22,491 bases of DNA from the NCBI GenBank assembly GCA_937914945.1, contig CALGJF010000038.1:1-22491 (forward strand), given 5' to 3'. The stretch's first letter is position 1, and every line of letters begins with the position of its first letter. A model generated the notes under the pieces. It saw only the letters and a list, made by a program, of their open reading frames with translations, was not told where the DNA came from and searched no databases. The position numbers and the translations under genes are program-made. Below are positions 8,061-15,537 of this stretch, piece after piece. Source of the stretch: an uncultured Bacteroidales bacterium. Lineage in GTDB: Bacteria > Bacteroidota > Bacteroidia > Bacteroidales > Bacteroidaceae.

Positions 8061-9911
8061 TTATGCTTTTTCCAACTCTTCCTCTATGAGGTGAATTTTT
8101 TGCAAAATAACCTGTGCATCGCCTTTCAGTTTCTCCATCTTCTGGCGCATTACATCTACAAGGCTTTGCCCCTTTTTGTTTGATGTACTCAAGAAACCGA
8201 GGTTGTTTTCGTATGTGGCTATTTCGGCCTTCATATTCTCGTATTGGCGAATAAGGCGCTCGCGCTCGCGTTGCAGGCTGTTGCCACCCTTTGATATGTT
8301 GTTGCGGAAGTCGCTCAACTTACGCTCGTTCGCACTTATGTGCAGGCGCTCGTAAAGAGCGTTAATAGCCTGCCTGTACTCCTTGTAAATCTTGTCTTTC
8401 TCTTTGAAGGGTACATGCCCGGTGCTGTTCCATTGCTGAATGAGTTCGTTCAACTGCTTGGTCTGCTCGCTCTCGCTTGCCTCGGGGCTGATAGCGTTTA
8501 TAGCCTCTATGACAGTGCGTTTTTGTTTAAGATTATCCTGCTCTGTTTTGCGTTGCGATGATGTTGCTGCGTTGCGTTTCTCAAAGAACTCGTCGCAGGC
8601 TGCCACAAAGCGTTTCCAAACAGCCTCGGAGTATTTCTGTGCTACGGGGCCCACCTCCTTCCACTCTTTTTGCAGTTTGGCGAGTTTGTCGGCGGTCTCT
8701 TTCCATTCTTCACTATCTTTCAACGCCTCGGCAGCCTCGCATAGCTGTTTCTTTCTTTCAAGGTTGGCTGCAAGATTGCTTTTCACCTCCTTGTAATAGT
8801 CGCTTTTGCGCTTGAAGAATGTATCGCATGCTGCGCGGAAACGCTCAAAAATTTTAATATTCATTTTTTGAGGTGCAAAGCCAATCTCCTTCCATGCTGC
8901 TTGCAGATCGAGAATGGTTTGTGTCATTTCGTTCCATGCCTGGTAGCCTGTGAGTGCCGAATAATCGATGTTCTCAATCTGCTCACAAAGAGCGGTTTTC
9001 TTTTCAAGGTTTATGCGCTCTTGCTCTTTCTTGCCCTCGAAATGCTCCTGATGGCGACGATTGATGGTTGTCGATGCAGTCTTGAAACGGCTCCAAATCT
9101 CCTCGCGCAACTCTTGTGCCACGGGGCCGGTTTCGCGAAACTCGTTGTGGAGCTGTTGCAGCTGGCGAAAAGCGCCTATTACATCATCGGCCGTGGTGAG
9201 CGCCTCGGCTGTTTCGCATATACGGGTTTTTGTTTCAAGGTTTTTCTTGAAATCGTATTCGCGGAATTCGTGGTTTATCTTAAGAACATCGTAGAATTGC
9301 TCGCCAAGCAGTTGGTATTGTTTCCAAAGGTCGGCAACCTTGTCTTGCGGAACATTCTTTATCTCTTTCCAACGTGCTTGCAGGGCTTTGAATGTGGTTG
9401 CATCGGGGCTGCCTTGCCCGGCTTTCTCTACAAGTTCTTGCAGTTGTGTGAGCAGGGTGAGCTTGGTTTGATAATTGGCCTGCTGCTCCTCTTCTTGCGC
9501 TTTGAGCCAGGCGTTACGTTTTGCTTTTATTACGTTCATGGCCTCTTTGAAGGGTTCTTCCAATGCGTCAGCCTCGGGAATAAATATGTTTTCTTCACCT
9601 CCATTGGCGACAAACTCCTTGCGTGCAGTATCAATCTCGGCTGTACGCAAGCGGTAGAATTGTACCTTGAGCCCCTCTATTTCGGCTTTACAGGTGAGTA
9701 CGTCGCCCTCTTCGGCAATAGCCTTGATGCGCTCCAAAATCTCCTGACGTGTTGCCGGCCGGTTCTCTGCCACACTCTCTTCAACAGCGGTTTCTGTTGT
9801 GTTCTCTTGTACTGTAACTTGCTCGGGCATATCGGCATTTACTGCCTGTTCAGGGGAAGTCGTAATGCTTTGCTCGTCGAGCTGTACATTCGCTTTTATT
9901 GTCTCACTCAT
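8061..9911 (-). CDS. DUF349 domain repeat protein (coiled-coil)
   Basis: This 616-aa, highly charged helical protein carries about five tandem DUF349 units between residues ~135 and ~520. They are recognised by repeats such as LQARWKEI, LHNEFRETGPVAQ, LQAAWKEIGFAPQ, LQKEWKEVGPVAQKY and IQQWNSTGHVPFKEKD. An acidic low-complexity N-terminus precedes them and a coiled-coil tail follows (about 530-616, with a Lys/Glu-rich C-terminus). There is no signal peptide or membrane segment, so it is cytoplasmic. The family's function is unclear. The start was set at ATG 9909-9911: an in-frame upstream ATG at 9950 overlaps the -7 element itself and would add 13 atypical residues. The gene follows mgtE at a distance of 82 bp but has its own promoter. 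Confidence 0.88.
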   Translation of the reverse strand: MSETIKANVQLDEQSITTSPEQAVNADMPEQVTVQENTTETAVEESVAENRPATRQEILERIKAIAEEGDVLTCKAEIEGLKVQFYRLRTAEIDTARKEFVANGGEENIFIPEADALEEPFKEAMNVIKAKRNAWLKAQEEEQQANYQTKLTLLTQLQELVEKAGQGSPDATTFKALQARWKEIKNVPQDKVADLWKQYQLLGEQFYDVLKINHEFREYDFKKNLETKTRICETAEALTTADDVIGAFRQLQQLHNEFRETGPVAQELREEIWSRFKTASTTINRRHQEHFEGKKEQERINLEKKTALCEQIENIDYSALTGYQAWNEMTQTILDLQAAWKEIGFAPQKMNIKIFERFRAACDTFFKRKSDYYKEVKSNLAANLERKKQLCEAAEALKDSEEWKETADKLAKLQKEWKEVGPVAQKYSEAVWKRFVAACDEFFEKRNAATSSQRKTEQDNLKQKRTVIEAINAISPEASESEQTKQLNELIQQWNSTGHVPFKEKDKIYKEYRQAINALYERLHISANERKLSDFRNNISKGGNSLQRERERLIRQYENMKAEIATYENNLGFLSTSNKKGQSLVDVMRQKMEKLKGDAQVILQKIHLIEEELEKA

Positions 9912-9947
9912 CTGTATTAAAATTAAATGATTACTATTTTCAAGGTG

Positions 9948-9955
9948 CAAAAATA
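9948..9955 (-). promoter_or_regulatory. -7 element of the DUF349 gene promoter
   Basis: The minus strand reads TATTTTTG, an exact TAnnTTTG match, followed by CACC. Transcription would start near 9941, giving a leader of about 30 nt to the ATG at 9911. This decides the start choice. No good -33 TTTG is present in the A-rich stretch upstream. Confidence 0.7.
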
Positions 9956-9993
9956 TGCAAATAAAATAAAAAACCTAATCTTTTTTATTGATT

Positions 9994-11346
9994 TTACCCC
10001 ATGAGGCTGCTTAATATCATGGAGATAATCATGTAGAAGGTCATTCCGCTGAGGTCGTTAATAATCTGTATGAACGGGCCTGTGGCAACTGCCGGGTTTA
10101 TATCCATGCGTTCAAGAACCAAGGGTATGAAAGTTCCGAATCCCGATGCGAACAGTATAACTACAAAAAGGCTCAATGGCACGGAAAGGGTTACGATGTC
10201 TACCGCACCATATAAGAAGAAATTGTAAACATATACCATCAGCGAGAGTATGGTTGCGTTGATGAGGGCAACGACCATCTCCTTTGCTATGTGGTGGAAT
10301 ATGTGGTGCGAGTCCAATGAGTTATTGGCAAGCCCTTGTACCACTATTGCCGATGATTGTGTGCCTACGTTACCTCCCATACCGGCAAGAAGGGGTATGA
10401 AGAGGGCCATTTCGGGGTGTGCACCAAGGGTTGTATCGAAACAGTTGAGCAGCATTGACGAACCAATACCTCCCAACATGCCCACAAGCAGCCACGGAAG
10501 GCGGGCGCTTGTCTGCTTGAACACGGTATCGTCGCTCTCGATGTCTTGTGTAAGACCGGCGGTCAGCTGTTGGTCGTGCTCGGTCTGTTCGCGCACCTCG
10601 TCCATTACGTCATCGACGGTGATTTGTCCCACAAGGCGGTTTATCTTATCGACAACGGGGATTGCCACAAGGTTATATTTCTCTATGAGCATTGTTACCT
10701 CGTCAATGGGTGTATCTACATCCACGCTCACCACTTTGGTGCTCATAACGTGCTTTACCTTTGATACTGATGGGCTGGTAACCATCTTTTTCAACGGGAA
10801 AAGGCCGCAAAGGCGTTCGTCGTCATCCACTACATATATATAGTAGATTTCGTCCATATCCTCAGCCTGGCTGCGCATCTCCTTCAAGCACTCGGGCATA
10901 CTCCAATTCTCGTTCACCACCACCATTTCGGTACTCATGAGTCCACCGGCGGTATCCTCGTCGTATTGTAGCAAATCGACAATGTCGCCAGCCTGTTCTA
11001 TATCCTTGATGTGAGATAGAACCTCCTCCTGCTTATCCTCGTCCATGTCGCGGATGATGTCCACGGCATCGTCGGTGTCCATGTAGTTGACGAAACGCTT
11101 GGCAATGGCCTCGGAGGGGAGCTCTTCGAGCAGTTCGTTACGCAGGTCCTCGTCCATCTCGGTGAGCGCATCGGCAGCCCTTTCGTTGTCGAGCTGGCGA
11201 TAGAGGAAGCGGGCCTCTTCTACGCTGAGCTCAATGCACAACTCTGCGATGTCGGCAGGGTGGAGCTTGGAGATGCTCTCTTGCAGGAGAACAGAGTCTT
11301 TCTGCTCAATTAGCTCCTTTATATAATTGATGAATTCCTTTGTCAT
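9994..11346 (-). CDS. mgtE: MgtE-type magnesium transporter
   Basis: This 450-aa protein has the length and domain order of MgtE. An N-terminal superhelical domain (about residues 1-125, with LHPADIAEL and repeated LxELPSEAIAKR-type helices) is followed by a pair of CBS domains (about 130-255, with VDKINRLVGQITVDDVMD) and a plug helix (about 255-275). Five membrane helices follow (about 280-450), including the conserved GGNVGTQSSAIVVQGLA and ATGPFIQIINDLSG. Asp431 in that last motif corresponds to Asp432 of the Thermus thermophilus channel, where it forms the Mg2+ selectivity site. The protein is a dimeric inner-membrane Mg2+ channel closed by Mg2+ binding to its cytosolic domains. It starts 13 nt after rsmA and is almost certainly co-transcribed with it. 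Confidence 0.96.
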   Translation of the reverse strand: MTKEFINYIKELIEQKDSVLLQESISKLHPADIAELCIELSVEEARFLYRQLDNERAADALTEMDEDLRNELLEELPSEAIAKRFVNYMDTDDAVDIIRDMDEDKQEEVLSHIKDIEQAGDIVDLLQYDEDTAGGLMSTEMVVVNENWSMPECLKEMRSQAEDMDEIYYIYVVDDDERLCGLFPLKKMVTSPSVSKVKHVMSTKVVSVDVDTPIDEVTMLIEKYNLVAIPVVDKINRLVGQITVDDVMDEVREQTEHDQQLTAGLTQDIESDDTVFKQTSARLPWLLVGMLGGIGSSMLLNCFDTTLGAHPEMALFIPLLAGMGGNVGTQSSAIVVQGLANNSLDSHHIFHHIAKEMVVALINATILSLMVYVYNFFLYGAVDIVTLSVPLSLFVVILFASGFGTFIPLVLERMDINPAVATGPFIQIINDLSGMTFYMIISMILSSLMG

Positions 11347-11359
11347 ATTCTTCTCCCGG

Positions 11360-12145
11360 TTATGCTAATTCGCGTTCAACCTGCTGTGTCAGCTCTATAA
11401 ACTCTTCGATGGATAGTTGCTCGGGGCGTTTGTCGAGTATCGGGTTGGCAAGCAACGGCGACTCTTTGCCCACGATTTGTTGTATGGAGTTACGCAGTTT
11501 TTTTCTACGTTGGTTAAAGGTTCCTTTTACTATCTTCTTCAACAACTCCTCGTTGCATGGCAGTGTGGTGCGGCTGTTGCGTTTCATCAATACCACCGCA
11601 CTTTTTACCTTCGGTGGTGGCGAGAATACATTTTCGTGTACCGTGAAGAGGTATTCCACATCGTACCATAGCTGTATGAGTATGCTCAATATGCCATAGG
11701 CTTTTGTGCCCGGGCGTGCGGCGAGCCTCTCGCCAACCTCCTTCTGTATCATGCCGCTGCAATAGGGTATGTGCTCCTTGTTGTCAAGCATCTTGAAGAA
11801 TATCTGGCTGGAGATATTGTATGGGTAGTTGCCTATGAGCATGAACTTGTTGCCGTTGAAAATGCGGTCGAGGTGCATTTTAAGGAAATCGTCGGGGATT
11901 ATGTTCTCCTCGCCTAATTGTGGCAGATTTTTGCACAGATAGCTCACCGACTCCTCGTCTATTTCAACAACCTTGACGGGGCGCTCCTTTTGCAACAGGA
12001 ATTGGGTGAGCACTCCCATGCCGGGGCCCACTTCGAGTACAGGCATCCCCGGGCATATATTTACCGTGTCGGCAATATCTCGTGCTATTTGCAAATCTGT
12101 GAGGAAATGTTGCCCGAGGCGTTTTTTTGCTGTTACTGCTTTCAT
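11360..12145 (-). CDS. rsmA: 16S rRNA (adenine1518/1519-N6) dimethyltransferase RsmA (KsgA)
   Basis: This 261-aa protein has the standard length and motifs of RsmA. It opens KKRLGQHFL (the family N-terminal signature), then the S-adenosylmethionine-binding loop EVGPGMGVLT and acidic VVEIDEESV. The catalytic motif IV is NYPYNISS, and PPPKVKSAVV follows. The C-terminal helical domain (about 190-261) contains FNQRRKKLRNS. The enzyme dimethylates two adjacent adenines in the loop of 16S rRNA helix 45 during late 30S assembly; its loss gives kasugamycin resistance. It heads the rsmA-mgtE unit. A promoter matching TACCTTTG at 12271-12278 on the minus strand would give it a leader of roughly 118 nt that overlaps the divergent leader. 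Confidence 0.96.
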   Translation of the reverse strand: MKAVTAKKRLGQHFLTDLQIARDIADTVNICPGMPVLEVGPGMGVLTQFLLQKERPVKVVEIDEESVSYLCKNLPQLGEENIIPDDFLKMHLDRIFNGNKFMLIGNYPYNISSQIFFKMLDNKEHIPYCSGMIQKEVGERLAARPGTKAYGILSILIQLWYDVEYLFTVHENVFSPPPKVKSAVVLMKRNSRTTLPCNEELLKKIVKGTFNQRRKKLRNSIQQIVGKESPLLANPILDKRPEQLSIEEFIELTQQVERELA

Positions 12146-12212
12146 GTTGCGGCTGTTGCTATGTTGTTTTATTAAATATCTATAAAAAAATGGAGTTTCT
12201 TTAAGATTTAAC

Positions 12213-12220
12213 TATCTTTG
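12213..12220 (+). promoter_or_regulatory. -7 element of the LPG-synthase-like / pepD promoter
   Basis: TATCTTTG is an exact TAnnTTTG match, followed by CA. The predicted transcription start is near 12227, about 80 nt before the GTG start at 12309. No clear -33 TTTG is found at the usual spacing. Confidence 0.68.
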
Positions 12221-12235
12221 CAGTCTAACGACTGC
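12220..12235. repeat. Short inverted repeat at the transcription start
   Basis: Perfect 6-bp arms GCAGTC (12220-12225) and GACTGC (12230-12235) around a TAAC loop. In plus-strand RNA the stem could grow by a U-G and two A-U pairs, and the repeat overlaps the end of the -7 element. It lies inside the predicted rsmA leader on the other strand, so either transcript could form it. It could be an operator or a 5' hairpin. Confidence 0.5.
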
Positions 12236-12270
12236 GAAAACAGGCTGCACTCGCCGGGCTCCATTAGATG

Positions 12271-12278
12271 CAAAGGTA
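12271..12278 (-). promoter_or_regulatory. -7 element of the rsmA-mgtE promoter
   Basis: The minus strand reads TACCTTTG, an exact TAnnTTTG match, followed by CA. A TTTG at 12302-12305 (minus strand) could be the -33 element, with a 23-nt spacer that is slightly longer than the usual 19-21. The start would be near 12263, upstream of and reading across the divergent promoter. Confidence 0.55.
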
Positions 12279-12308
12279 AATAAAAGTATTAATTTTTATT
12301 TCAAACTT

Positions 12309-13298
12309 GTGAAAAAGATTTTGAATAATATGGTAAAAAGTGTGTTGCCACTGCTCCTTGGAGTGGTGATACTCTATTGGATATATGCCGAATTTGATTT
12401 TTCACAAGTGGGTGGAGCGTTGAGGAATATGAATATGTTCTGGTTCACAGTCTCTTTACTCTTTGGTATATTCAGCCATGTGCTGCGTGGTTGGCGTTGG
12501 TTACTTACACTTGCTCCTTTGGGGTATTACCCTCGTCGCAGCAATTGTGTCTATTCTATTTTTATTGCTTATGCTGCAAATCTGTTACTGCCGCGTGTGG
12601 GCGAGGTTTCGCGTTGTGTGGTGCTCGACCGCTACGATTCTGTCCCTTTTGCACAATCGCTTGGAACGGTGGTAACCGAGCGTTTGATAGATACACTGAT
12701 GGTTGCTCTTATAACACTTACCGCGGTGGTTTTGCAATGGCATGTGTTTTATGAATTTGTGAAGAGTGCCGGCGGCGGTGTGATGAGCCTTGATGCCGTA
12801 TCGGCTATGGGCGGGCCTGTGGTTTTGGGTGTTTCGCTCCTTGCCGTGGCGGTTTTGCTCTTTTTGTTGTTGCGCAGGATGTCGCTGTGGGCCAAGATTA
12901 AGTCCTTCTTTAATAAATTCATGGATGGAATGTGCTCTATTGCAAAGATGAAGCATCGTTGGCTGTTTGTTGTGGAGACGGTGGGTATATGGTTCTGTTA
13001 TTTCATGCAGTTTTATCTCTGTTTCTTCTGTTTCGACTTTTGCGATGCGCTATCACTTGCGGCTGGGCTTCTGCTCTTTGTGGCGGGCAGCGTGGCAGTG
13101 ATAGTCCCCACTCCCAACGGCGCAGGTCCATGGCATTTTGCGGTTATAAGCATTATGATTATATACGGCGTGCCATCAACCGATGCGTCGCTGTTTGCGT
13201 TAATAGTTCATTCAACACAAACCTTGCTGGTGGCCCTGTTGGGTGTGTATGCTCTTGTGCTGTTGCCTTTGAGTAATCGTTTAACAATTAAAAAATAA
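12309..13298 (+). CDS. Lysylphosphatidylglycerol-synthase-type transmembrane protein (UPF0104)
   Basis: This 329-aa polytopic membrane protein belongs to the LPG_synthase_TM / UPF0104 group. It has about eight hydrophobic segments and the family-like motifs HVLRGWRWLLTLAPLG, ANLLLPRVGEVSRCVVLDRYDSVPF, VVTERLIDTLMV and PNGAGPWHFAV. In MprF such a domain moves aminoacylated lipids across the membrane, but here the soluble aminoacyltransferase half is absent, so the substrate is unknown; flipping a lipid or polyprenyl-linked molecule is an inference. The start is GTG 12309, giving MKKILNNM; the ATG at 12330 is a possible alternative. The pepD ATG follows its stop by 3 nt, so the two form a tight operon driven by the promoter at 12213. 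Confidence 0.85.
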   Translation: MKKILNNMVKSVLPLLLGVVILYWIYAEFDFSQVGGALRNMNMFWFTVSLLFGIFSHVLRGWRWLLTLAPLGYYPRRSNCVYSIFIAYAANLLLPRVGEVSRCVVLDRYDSVPFAQSLGTVVTERLIDTLMVALITLTAVVLQWHVFYEFVKSAGGGVMSLDAVSAMGGPVVLGVSLLAVAVLLFLLLRRMSLWAKIKSFFNKFMDGMCSIAKMKHRWLFVVETVGIWFCYFMQFYLCFFCFDFCDALSLAAGLLLFVAGSVAVIVPTPNGAGPWHFAVISIMIIYGVPSTDASLFALIVHSTQTLLVALLGVYALVLLPLSNRLTIKK

Positions 13299-13301
13299 AT
13301 T

Positions 13302-14759
13302 ATGGCTCTTACAATTAAAGATTTATCGCCTCGTGAGGTGTGGAAACACTTTGAGGCTCTTACACAGATTCCTCGTCCTTCGGGGCACATGGAAAAGGTA
13401 CAGAAATTCTTGCTCGATTTTGGTAAAAGTATTAATGTTAATACCTGGCAAGACGAGGCCGGTAACATCATCATGCGCAAGCCCGCAACAGCAGGCTTTG
13501 AGAATCGCAAAGGTATTATTTTGCAGGCCCACATGGATATGGTACCACAAAAGACTCCCGATAGCAAGCACGATTTTCTGAACGACCCCATTAAAACCAT
13601 CGTAAAAGGCGATTGGCTCTATGCCGACGATACCACGCTTGGTGCCGATAACGGTCTTGGTGTCGCAGCCATAATGGCTATAATGGAGGATAATACTTTG
13701 CAACATGGTCCTTTGGAGGCTCTTATCACGGTAGATGAGGAGACCGGTATGTATGGTGCTTTTGGCTTGAAAGGTGGTGAACTCGAAGGTACCGTGCTCC
13801 TGAACCTCGATTCAGAAGAGGAGGGTGTAATGTATATAGGTTGTGCCGGTGGTTTGGATATAACAGCCTCCATGGAGTTTATGGCCGAGGAACCGATAGA
13901 GGATGACATTGCTGTCAGAGTGCAACTGAAAGGTTTGCGTGGCGGTCACTCGGGCTTGGAGATAAATGCAGGCCGTGGCAATGCCAATAAACTGATGGCG
14001 CGTTTTGTGCGCGAAGCCATGGATGAGTGCGGTGTTACACTTGCAAGCTGGAACGGAGGAAATATGCGCAACGCCATTCCCGCAAGCTGCGAGGTGGTGC
14101 TGACACTGCCCGATGAAGGCGTGGGTGAACTCACTGATATTGCTGCAAAATACGAGGCTCTTTTCAATAGCGAGTATGCAACGATAGAGGAGGGAATAAC
14201 CTTGCGCGTAGAGGCTGCCGATATGCCCGAAAACGTGGTGCCCGAGGAGATACAGGAAAACCTGCTCGATGCAATCCTTGCATGCCACGACGGGGTTTTG
14301 CGCTTTATTCCCACAATTCCCGATACCGTAGAGACCTCGAGCAACCTCTCCATTGTAACCATTGCCGACGGTAAGGCGCAGATAAATATTCTTGCGCGCA
14401 GCTCATGCGACTCCATGAAGGAGTATCTTGCATTGCAGCAATCAAGCTGTTTTGCCATGGCAGGCATGAAGGTAGAGCTCAGCGGTGGTTATAGTGGCTG
14501 GCAACCCAATGTGAATTCTCCATTGCTTGCAGCCCTGAAAGAGGCGTATAACGATATGTTTGGCAAGGAGCCTGATGTGCGTGTAATCCACGCAGGCTTG
14601 GAGTGCGGAATTATCTCCACCAACTATCCCGATATGGATATGATTTCATTCGGTCCCACACTCATGTCGCCTCACTCTCCCACCGAGCGTGTAGAGATTG
14701 CAACGGTGGATAAGTTTTATGCTCTCGTTAAGGCGCTTGTGGTAAATGGTGTAAAATAA
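13302..14759 (+). CDS. pepD: Aminoacyl-histidine dipeptidase (cytosol non-specific dipeptidase, M20C)
   Basis: This 485-aa protein matches PepD in length and in every metal-site motif. These are His77 in QAHMDMVPQK, Asp116 in LGADNGLG (bridging metal ligand), Glu146 and Glu147 in VDEETGM (catalytic base and ligand), Asp170 in LNLDSEE, and His458 in MSPHSPTERV. The motif HAGLECGII lies about 30 residues before the last. The lid (dimerisation) domain sits at about residues 185-390. The enzyme is a cytoplasmic di-zinc dipeptidase that splits a wide range of dipeptides, including those with C-terminal histidine. It is translated 3 nt after the LPG-synthase-like gene and is followed by an intrinsic terminator, so it closes the operon. 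Confidence 0.96.
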   Translation: MALTIKDLSPREVWKHFEALTQIPRPSGHMEKVQKFLLDFGKSINVNTWQDEAGNIIMRKPATAGFENRKGIILQAHMDMVPQKTPDSKHDFLNDPIKTIVKGDWLYADDTTLGADNGLGVAAIMAIMEDNTLQHGPLEALITVDEETGMYGAFGLKGGELEGTVLLNLDSEEEGVMYIGCAGGLDITASMEFMAEEPIEDDIAVRVQLKGLRGGHSGLEINAGRGNANKLMARFVREAMDECGVTLASWNGGNMRNAIPASCEVVLTLPDEGVGELTDIAAKYEALFNSEYATIEEGITLRVEAADMPENVVPEEIQENLLDAILACHDGVLRFIPTIPDTVETSSNLSIVTIADGKAQINILARSSCDSMKEYLALQQSSCFAMAGMKVELSGGYSGWQPNVNSPLLAALKEAYNDMFGKEPDVRVIHAGLECGIISTNYPDMDMISFGPTLMSPHSPTERVEIATVDKFYALVKALVVNGVK

Positions 14760-14779
14760 AGATATTATATTCCTTTTGC

Positions 14780-14816
14780 AAAATGGCAGTAGATTGGCGC
14801 TACTGCCATTTTTTTT
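14780..14816 (+). terminator. Intrinsic terminator after pepD
   Basis: A 13-bp perfect stem with arms at 14780-14792 and 14800-14812 (AAAATGGCAGTAG and its complement) around a 7-nt loop runs straight into a T-tract. It begins 20 nt after the pepD stop codon. It is a classic rho-independent terminator. Confidence 0.9.
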
Positions 14817-14878
14817 ATCCTTATTTAATATTTTTATAAGAAAAATGCTGAAAACCGTTGCGGGAAATATAAATTTTG

Positions 14879-14886
14879 TATATTTG
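14879..14886 (+). promoter_or_regulatory. -7 element of the DUF3332 / flippase / meaB promoter
   Basis: TATATTTG is an exact TAnnTTTG match. A GTTG at 14857-14860 sits 18 nt upstream as a possible -33 element. The predicted start is near 14893, giving a leader of about 80 nt before the ATG at 14973. This is the best promoter in the window. Confidence 0.75.
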
Positions 14887-14891
14887 CTTTT

Positions 14892-14911
14892 GTCTAACGT
14901 AAGCGTTGGGC
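14892..14911 (+). other. Potential 5' hairpin at the start of the DUF3332 leader
   Basis: GTCTAACG (14892-14899) can pair with CGTTGGGC (14904-14911) around a TAAG loop, giving an 8-bp RNA stem with two U-G pairs right at the predicted transcript start. It may stabilise the mRNA 5' end. CGTT could instead pair with AACG at 14915-14918, so an alternative fold is possible. Confidence 0.35.
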
Positions 14912-14972
14912 ACAAACGATTAGGGAATGGATTATTTTTTAACATATTTATTTACTTAAAACTCGAAAAACT

Positions 14973-15518
14973 ATGAAAAAGTCTTTCAAATTTTCTGCGT
15001 TGTTGCTTTCTGCAACCATTCTTCTGTCTTCATGTATCGGTTCTTTTGGCTTGACCAACAGGGTAAAAGATTGGAACGAGAGTCTTGGCAATAAATGGGT
15101 GAATGAGCTTGTGTTTGTCTGTATGCACATCGTTCCCGTATATCCTATTGCTATTTTTGCTGATGTTGTGGTTATTAACTCTATTGAATTCTGGACCGGT
15201 AGCAATCCTATGGCTGCAAATGTAGGTGAAACACACATTGTGAAAAATACAGTGGGTGAGGATATCCAGATTACAACAACAGAGAATGGTTACAATCTCT
15301 CAAATGGTGACCAGGAGATGCAGCTTGTATTCGACGAGGCCGAGAAAACTTGGAGTGCAGTTTATGGTGGCGAATCGGTTAAATTGATGAAGTTTATTGA
15401 CGACAATCAGGCCGAAATGTTTACTCTTAACGGCAACAGCATCAATGTTACACTTGACGATGCAGGTGTAAACGCAGCCCGCTTGCTTATGCTTGGCGAG
15501 TATGCGATGAGCAAGTAA
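14973..15518 (+). CDS. DUF3332 family lipoprotein
   Basis: This 181-aa protein has a lipoprotein signal peptide with lipobox LSSC (Cys21), so it should be anchored to an envelope membrane. The N-terminal half (SFGLTNRVKDWNESLGNKWVNELVFVCMHIVPVYPIAIFADVVVINSIEFWTGSNP) fits DUF3332: a short conserved helix after the lipid anchor, then a hydrophobic stretch. The C-terminal half (about residues 85-181) is a beta-rich segment that resembles small binding domains. No enzymatic motif is visible and the function is unknown. It is the first gene behind the promoter at 14879, and the flippase gene starts 19 nt after its stop, so joint transcription is likely. Confidence 0.82.
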   Translation: MKKSFKFSALLLSATILLSSCIGSFGLTNRVKDWNESLGNKWVNELVFVCMHIVPVYPIAIFADVVVINSIEFWTGSNPMAANVGETHIVKNTVGEDIQITTTENGYNLSNGDQEMQLVFDEAEKTWSAVYGGESVKLMKFIDDNQAEMFTLNGNSINVTLDDAGVNAARLLMLGEYAMSK

Positions 15519-15537
15519 TAAAACATTGTTTTAATAA

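Noticed and set aside
8868..9920. Plus-strand open frame of 350 codons opposite the DUF349 gene
   Set aside because: It is rich in Leu, Phe and Cys with no recognisable domain, and lies antisense to a clear DUF349 repeat protein. It is a by-product of that gene's codon pattern.
9912..9950. ATG 9950 as the DUF349 gene start
   Set aside because: It overlaps the TAnnTTTG promoter element at 9948-9955, so the transcript would begin downstream of it.
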